Source: an uncultured Lachnospiraceae bacterium (GTDB lineage: Bacteria; Bacillota; Clostridia; Lachnospirales; Lachnospiraceae). Taken from it: a stretch of DNA of 64,000 nucleotides. Every line of letters begins with the position of its first letter. Position 1 is the first letter of the stretch. The translations under genes were made by a program, and so were the position numbers. Under the pieces are notes generated by a model. It saw only the letters and a list, made by a program, of their open reading frames with translations. It was not told the origin of the DNA and did not search any database. Shown piece by piece: positions 60,488-64,000 of this stretch. The stretch covers positions 62,001 through 126,000 of the forward strand of contig CAJUDH010000002.1 of assembly GCA_910584845.1 (NCBI GenBank), read 5' to 3'.

Positions 60488-61883
60488 TATATGCCTTTGA
60501 CAAGTAGTTCAGGTTTTTTACCTGGATATAAGGCGCCATAATCAGCCCAATCCCACATAGGAATGTGCCAAACAGTTTCCAAAGCAGTACGGTACTTCCG
60601 GATTCGCTGATAAGCACCCCATATCTAAGCCCGTTCCTGACCAGGCGGTCTTCAAATTTATAATCCCAAATATAGGCATATATCCCGCAAGTAAGGATGC
60701 TAAAAAGGATATATTCCGCCAAACCTGCCGTCTTCTCCCCGTCCCCCGCGCATATGATATTAATGTCCTTTGCCATGGTATGGATAAAATAAAATCCATA
60801 AATTCCACAGGTCAGGATACTGAAAATGACCACCAGCAGAAAGTTCCTGTCCGTCTTCATGGGCACAGGCCCCCTTGCCCAGCCCCCGGGGCCCCTGTCC
60901 GCCGCCATGCCATTTCCTGCCATGCCGCCAAAGCCTTGCGGGCCAGCCCCTGCCATACCGCCAGAAGCAGCCTCATTTTCCGAAAAGCCGTTTTGCGCCG
61001 CGCCAAAACCAGGATCCCCCCGCCTCTTTTGGCCTTCGGCCATCCATACTTTTATCTTCTTGAAAATATTTACCGTTTCATCCCGAAACAGCGGGTAAAG
61101 CCCTTTTGCCATGGCCAGCAATTCCTCTTTCTTCTTCCCCGCAAAAGGCTTCATACCTGATAAATAAAGGAGGCCTAGCAGGCTTCCGGCAGTGACGGCT
61201 GCATAAAAAAACGTCTTGGCAAAAGCCAGGGGGGAATAAAAAGTAGAGATAAAAAAATTAAAAAGGGCAAAAAGCAGGAATTCTGCCATAGCGGCGGCAA
61301 CCCTCAAAACAGCCGCCCCTATAACCCCCATATATAGCTGCTCCGTATTCCCCCTTGTCCTGCGGGCAGCAAATACGATCAAAACATATGCCAATGCCAC
61401 GCAGGCAGCAATACTCAGTATAGCAACCGTCATGTTCCCAATCTGATACAGCACGATAATAAAAGGCATAAATCCCGAAATCATGCTTCCAACCGCTTTC
61501 ATGACATAATAAATCCTGGGGATTGTCCGTACTGCCTTTATGAAATAAAGGAATGAAAAAATCAGGGGCAAAACTACCAATGCCATATCATAGGGATTTT
61601 TGATGCCGTTGCCTGTCCCCGGATCCACGTGGGGCGGCCCGGCAGGGGCCCCCTGGCCAAATGCCTGCCCACCCTCTTCTGGCTGGCCGTAACCTGGATG
61701 CTGGCCCTGGACCGCAAACGGCTGTGGCTGCACCTGGCCAGGGGCCTCACCCTGGCTGTCGGACGGGTTTAGGTCCGGCCCTGTTTGCCCGGTATTTTTC
61801 CCTCCTTCTTGTAACGGCGAACCGCAAGCAGCACAAAACTTGCTTTCCTCCGGATTCTGATTCCCGCATTTTGAACAAAACAT
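60468..61883 (-). CDS. Zinc-ribbon membrane protein with DUF4234 C-terminus
   Basis: A 471-residue protein. Residues 1-25 form a zinc ribbon with MFCSKCGNQNPEESKFCAACG (two CxxC pairs). A Gly/Pro/Gln-rich segment follows to about 95, then about five membrane helices (105-275), a second Gly/Met-rich linker (about 290-350), and a DUF4234 domain with two repeats of ILTCGIYG/AYI at the C-terminus. Such layouts suggest a membrane scaffold or stress sensor, but no function is known. ATG at 61883 has AAGGAGG upstream. It overlaps the DUF2752 gene. Confidence 0.87.
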   Translation of the reverse strand: MFCSKCGNQNPEESKFCAACGSPLQEGGKNTGQTGPDLNPSDSQGEAPGQVQPQPFAVQGQHPGYGQPEEGGQAFGQGAPAGPPHVDPGTGNGIKNPYDMALVVLPLIFSFLYFIKAVRTIPRIYYVMKAVGSMISGFMPFIIVLYQIGNMTVAILSIAACVALAYVLIVFAARRTRGNTEQLYMGVIGAAVLRVAAAMAEFLLFALFNFFISTFYSPLAFAKTFFYAAVTAGSLLGLLYLSGMKPFAGKKKEELLAMAKGLYPLFRDETVNIFKKIKVWMAEGQKRRGDPGFGAAQNGFSENEAASGGMAGAGPQGFGGMAGNGMAADRGPGGWARGPVPMKTDRNFLLVVIFSILTCGIYGFYFIHTMAKDINIICAGDGEKTAGLAEYILFSILTCGIYAYIWDYKFEDRLVRNGLRYGVLISESGSTVLLWKLFGTFLCGIGLIMAPYIQVKNLNYLSKAYNEKHFR

Positions 61884-62004
61884 AAATTTCCTCCTTAAAA
61901 TATATCCGCCGCCATGCCCTCGGACATGGAACTTTGGGGATACACACCATTTGCCTTTGCCTCCGCCGGCGGACGCAATTTGATGCTGGCATCGTCTCGT
62001 TGCG

Positions 62005-62033
62005 ATTATACCATAGGCCCTATATTTTCGCAA
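62005..62033 (-). promoter_or_regulatory. Promoter for the zinc-ribbon gene
   Basis: Reverse strand TTGCGA (62028-62033), 17 nt, TATAAT (62005-62010), leaving a leader of about 115 nt. Confidence 0.7.
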
Positions 62034-62100
62034 CCATGGGCGGTTTTAAGGGGCCGGCTACCCGGGAGGAAAATCAGTTAAAAGCCTTTATAGAAAATTA

Positions 62101-62129
62101 TTGACAAATAGTATAGGAAAAAGTATGAT
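62101..62129 (+). promoter_or_regulatory. Promoter for the small wall-repeat gene
   Basis: TTGACA (62101-62106), 17 nt, TATGAT (62124-62129), which also rules out a longer start for the gene. Confidence 0.75.
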
Positions 62130-62175
62130 TATGTTAGGCAAATTGGAAAATTTGAAAAGTGGAAGGAGGAAAAAA

Positions 62176-62580
62176 ATGAGACGTAAAAATCAAGTTTTCG
62201 TGGCCGGGGTGATAGCGGTATCCCTTATGTTGTCCAGCGCCATGGTTAGTTTTGCCGAGACCGGCTGGGTGGCAAAAGGGGATTCCTGGTATTATTATAG
62301 CGCAGACGGCACTATGGCTACCAACCGTTGGGTAATAACCAATGGCGGGCAGTTTTGGATCAATGAAGACGGCACCATGGCCACCAATAAGTGGATTTGC
62401 ACCGACGGGCTATTTTATTATGTAGGGCCGTCCGGAGAAGCCGTTACCGGTTGGTACGAAATCAATGGCGTATGGTATTATTTCCGCAGGACAATGGAAA
62501 CCAACGCCTTTTCCATGGCCACAGACACCATTGTCGACGGCTACAAGATCAACAAAGACGGCGCATGGGTCCCCGATTAG
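62176..62580 (+). CDS. Small secreted protein of cell-wall-binding repeats
   Basis: A 134-residue secreted protein. The signal peptide ends around residue 28 (VSFAE). About five wall-binding repeats follow, such as DSWYYYSADGTMATNRW and GLFYYVGPSGEAVTGWY, ending in DGYKINKDGAWVPD. There is no enzyme domain. GGAAGGAGG precedes ATG at 62176. It is related in type to the proteins at 11309 and 51549, so this organism appears to use these repeats for several surface proteins. Confidence 0.88.
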   Translation: MRRKNQVFVAGVIAVSLMLSSAMVSFAETGWVAKGDSWYYYSADGTMATNRWVITNGGQFWINEDGTMATNKWICTDGLFYYVGPSGEAVTGWYEINGVWYYFRRTMETNAFSMATDTIVDGYKINKDGAWVPD

Positions 62581-63056
62581 GCTGCCCTGCCCTTTACTTT
62601 TTGCCAAGCCCTAGCCTTTATGCCTGGCAGGCAGGACCGGAAGGTTTGGCTTCTATGGCCGCCGCGTTTGAAAGACGCCAAGGCCATGGGTGCCAGGCCT
62701 TTTTTGCCCTTTTCCTATTTCTACCCTGATTCTGGCCCGGGCCTGCACCCGGCCGGCAAAGACCGGCTCACCGGATCCGTAAGGCCCCGGCCATACCCCA
62801 TTTATCCCGTCTCCATTATATCCCTGTCCTTTTCTGGAAATTGATTTTCTCCCGGTTCTATGTTACTATACATATCAGGTAACGGTCCATAACCGTTTCT
62901 CCCTTTGCCGTTGCTGTATTTATACCGATGCTGTTTCGGATCCAGGCTACGTTTTCAGGACCCCTTATGTGCCTGGCCGCAATGCCGTAAGCGGCAAAGG
63001 TTAAGGGCGTGCCTGACAGACATTAATCTTTATCCGCACTTTAGGAGGATACCTAC
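62581..63056 (+). other. Intergenic stretch with terminator, promoter and a small inverted repeat
   Basis: No gene is supported. Visible signals are a terminator stem (62680-62685 with 62696-62701, then T tract), a promoter TTGATT (62841-62846), 17 nt, TACTAT (62864-62869), and AACGGT-ccata-ACCGTT (62881-62897) just after it. The leader to 63057 is about 180 nt. AGGAGG at 63043-63048 serves the last gene. Confidence 0.55.
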
Positions 63057-64000
63057 ATGGACATTAAAAATGGCCAAAAAATTTTGGATGCCATGCAAAT
63101 GACCGGCATCTACGTCATACGGGAAGAAGACCACGGGATCTTGTATTATAACCGCCGGGTAAAAGAAGTGGCCCCTCACGTCCAGGTGGGAACCCCCTGC
63201 CACCAGCTGTTTAGCAAGTGCTGCAGCAACTGCCCCTTGATTACCATTGGGGACCGCTACGAAAACCGCTCCATCACATATGGAAGCCTGTTTGGCGACG
63301 CGGCAGACATTGTGGCCACCCGGATCCAGTGGGAAAACCAGGTGCCGGCATTCCTGATCACCGTAACCCCCCACCTGGAAGCATCCGTCTACAGCTACCA
63401 TAAAATCTTGCGTGCCAATTTAAGCCAGGATACCTATAACGTGATTAAAGCCAACCCCCAGGACCTTCTCCATACCAACTACGATACCCAAAGCCTTTCC
63501 CAATGGCTAAGGCTATTTGTCCGAAACGGCCATGTACATAAAGATGACATCCGGAATTTCCTTGCTTTTACGCAGGCGGAAAATTTAAAAAGCGCGCTCC
63601 GTTCCGGCCAGAAAATATTAAGCTTCGTTTATCGGCGAAAATCCGGCGACGGGTTCCGCTGGAACATTATGGAAGTGGTACCAGACACCAACTGTTCCGA
63701 TACCAGCCATACCATTATGCTTTATATCAAAGACATCCATGAGATTTACCGGGAAAGCATAGAACGGGAAGAAATCCACCTGCGCAACCAGGAAATCATC
63801 CATTCCCTAGGGGAACAAAACTTCTTCATCTGCATCATCGGCTTGGAGACCGGTATTGTAAACCCGGTCCGGATGGACAAAAACCTTTACCCGGACGCAA
63901 TGATGGAGCTCCTCCAATGGGACGCTGTCATAGAATCTTATATCCAGCCCCAAATCCATGAAGGCTACCGGCATGAATTCCTGCAAAAATTTTCCCTGGA
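63057..64000 (+). CDS. PAS-type sensory protein, N-terminal part (cut by window edge)
   Basis: An open frame from ATG at 63057 with AGGAGG 8 nt upstream, running 314 codons to the right edge without a stop. Residues about 8-90 look like a PAS domain with a cysteine cluster PCHQLFSKCCSNCPL that recalls the CxxC-type PAS modules of clostridial diguanylate cyclases. A second PAS-like region follows (about 170-245), then IREIHLRNQEIIHSLGEQNFF-like linker helices. The output domain lies beyond the window, so whether it is GGDEF, EAL, kinase or another type cannot be told. Confidence 0.75.
   Translation, partial: MDIKNGQKILDAMQMTGIYVIREEDHGILYYNRRVKEVAPHVQVGTPCHQLFSKCCSNCPLITIGDRYENRSITYGSLFGDAADIVATRIQWENQVPAFLITVTPHLEASVYSYHKILRANLSQDTYNVIKANPQDLLHTNYDTQSLSQWLRLFVRNGHVHKDDIRNFLAFTQAENLKSALRSGQKILSFVYRRKSGDGFRWNIMEVVPDTNCSDTSHTIMLYIKDIHEIYRESIEREEIHLRNQEIIHSLGEQNFFICIIGLETGIVNPVRMDKNLYPDAMMELLQWDAVIESYIQPQIHEGYRHEFLQKFSL

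Noticed and set aside
62881..62897. AACGGT inverted repeat as a terminator
   Set aside because: Arms are only 6 bp and no T tract follows; it lies just after a promoter, so an operator is more likely.

Overview
The window looks like chromosomal DNA from a Gram-positive gut Clostridium of Lachnospiraceae type. Supporting signs are strong AGGAGG ribosome sites, a T-box, a SCIFF ranthipeptide pair, YesM/YesN-type two-component genes, several RpiR and PTS genes, choline-binding-type cell-wall repeats and moderately high GC. Genus cannot be fixed from sequence alone. No tRNA, rRNA, CRISPR array, transposase or phage gene was recognised.

Layout. 1-157: start of a DegV gene leaving the left edge. 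0.3-8.2 kb: a sugar-acid module with a TRAP transporter (dctP, dctQ, dctM), a mannitol-dehydrogenase-family reductase, two zinc alcohol dehydrogenases and a FadR-type GntR regulator. The likely route is hexonate uptake, oxidation to a ketouronate, then reduction to mannonate or altronate. 8.3-15.3 kb: Crp/Fnr regulator, MATE pump, small lipoprotein, cell-wall-repeat protein, SAM methyltransferase, GH3 lipoprotein. 15.4-21.4 kb: scfA-scfB-secDF-tgt-yajC, including a 48-residue GTG-started SCIFF peptide. 21.5-34.3 kb: a uronic-acid glycan locus with heparinase II/III lyase, GH88 hydrolase, CUT1 ABC transporter without ATPase, YesM/YesN pair and GH2 beta-glucuronidase. 34.6-37.2 kb: aspartase and a divergent LysR gene with interleaved promoters. 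37.2-43.2 kb: a mannose-family PTS (separate EIIA and EIIB, fused EIIC-EIID) with nanE, murQ and an RpiR regulator, feeding amino sugars to GlcNAc-6-P; next to it lies an HPr-like protein without the phosphorylatable histidine. 43.4-47.1 kb: T-box-controlled proS-cca-acetyltransferase. 47.2-51.4 kb: RpiR regulator, fruK, fruA. 51.5-62.6 kb: transglutaminase-like wall protein, HicB-like protein, YgjP-type peptidase, RelA/SpoT-domain protein, AI-2E-type permease, amylosucrase-like GH13, RluA pseudouridine synthase, HlyIII, DUF2752, zinc-ribbon/DUF4234 membrane protein, small wall-repeat protein. From 63.06 kb: a PAS-type sensor cut by the right edge.

The most notable non-gene signals are a leader element ending in the Shine-Dalgarno sequence, found four times exactly 5 nt before a start codon; a 13-bp palindrome shared by the fructose and amino-sugar PTS promoters; the long scfA leader with an 18-bp palindrome; and a 66-bp tandem repeat downstream of aspA. 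I did not find a clearly new multi-gene system. The best candidates for something undescribed are the leader element and the degenerate HPr-like protein.
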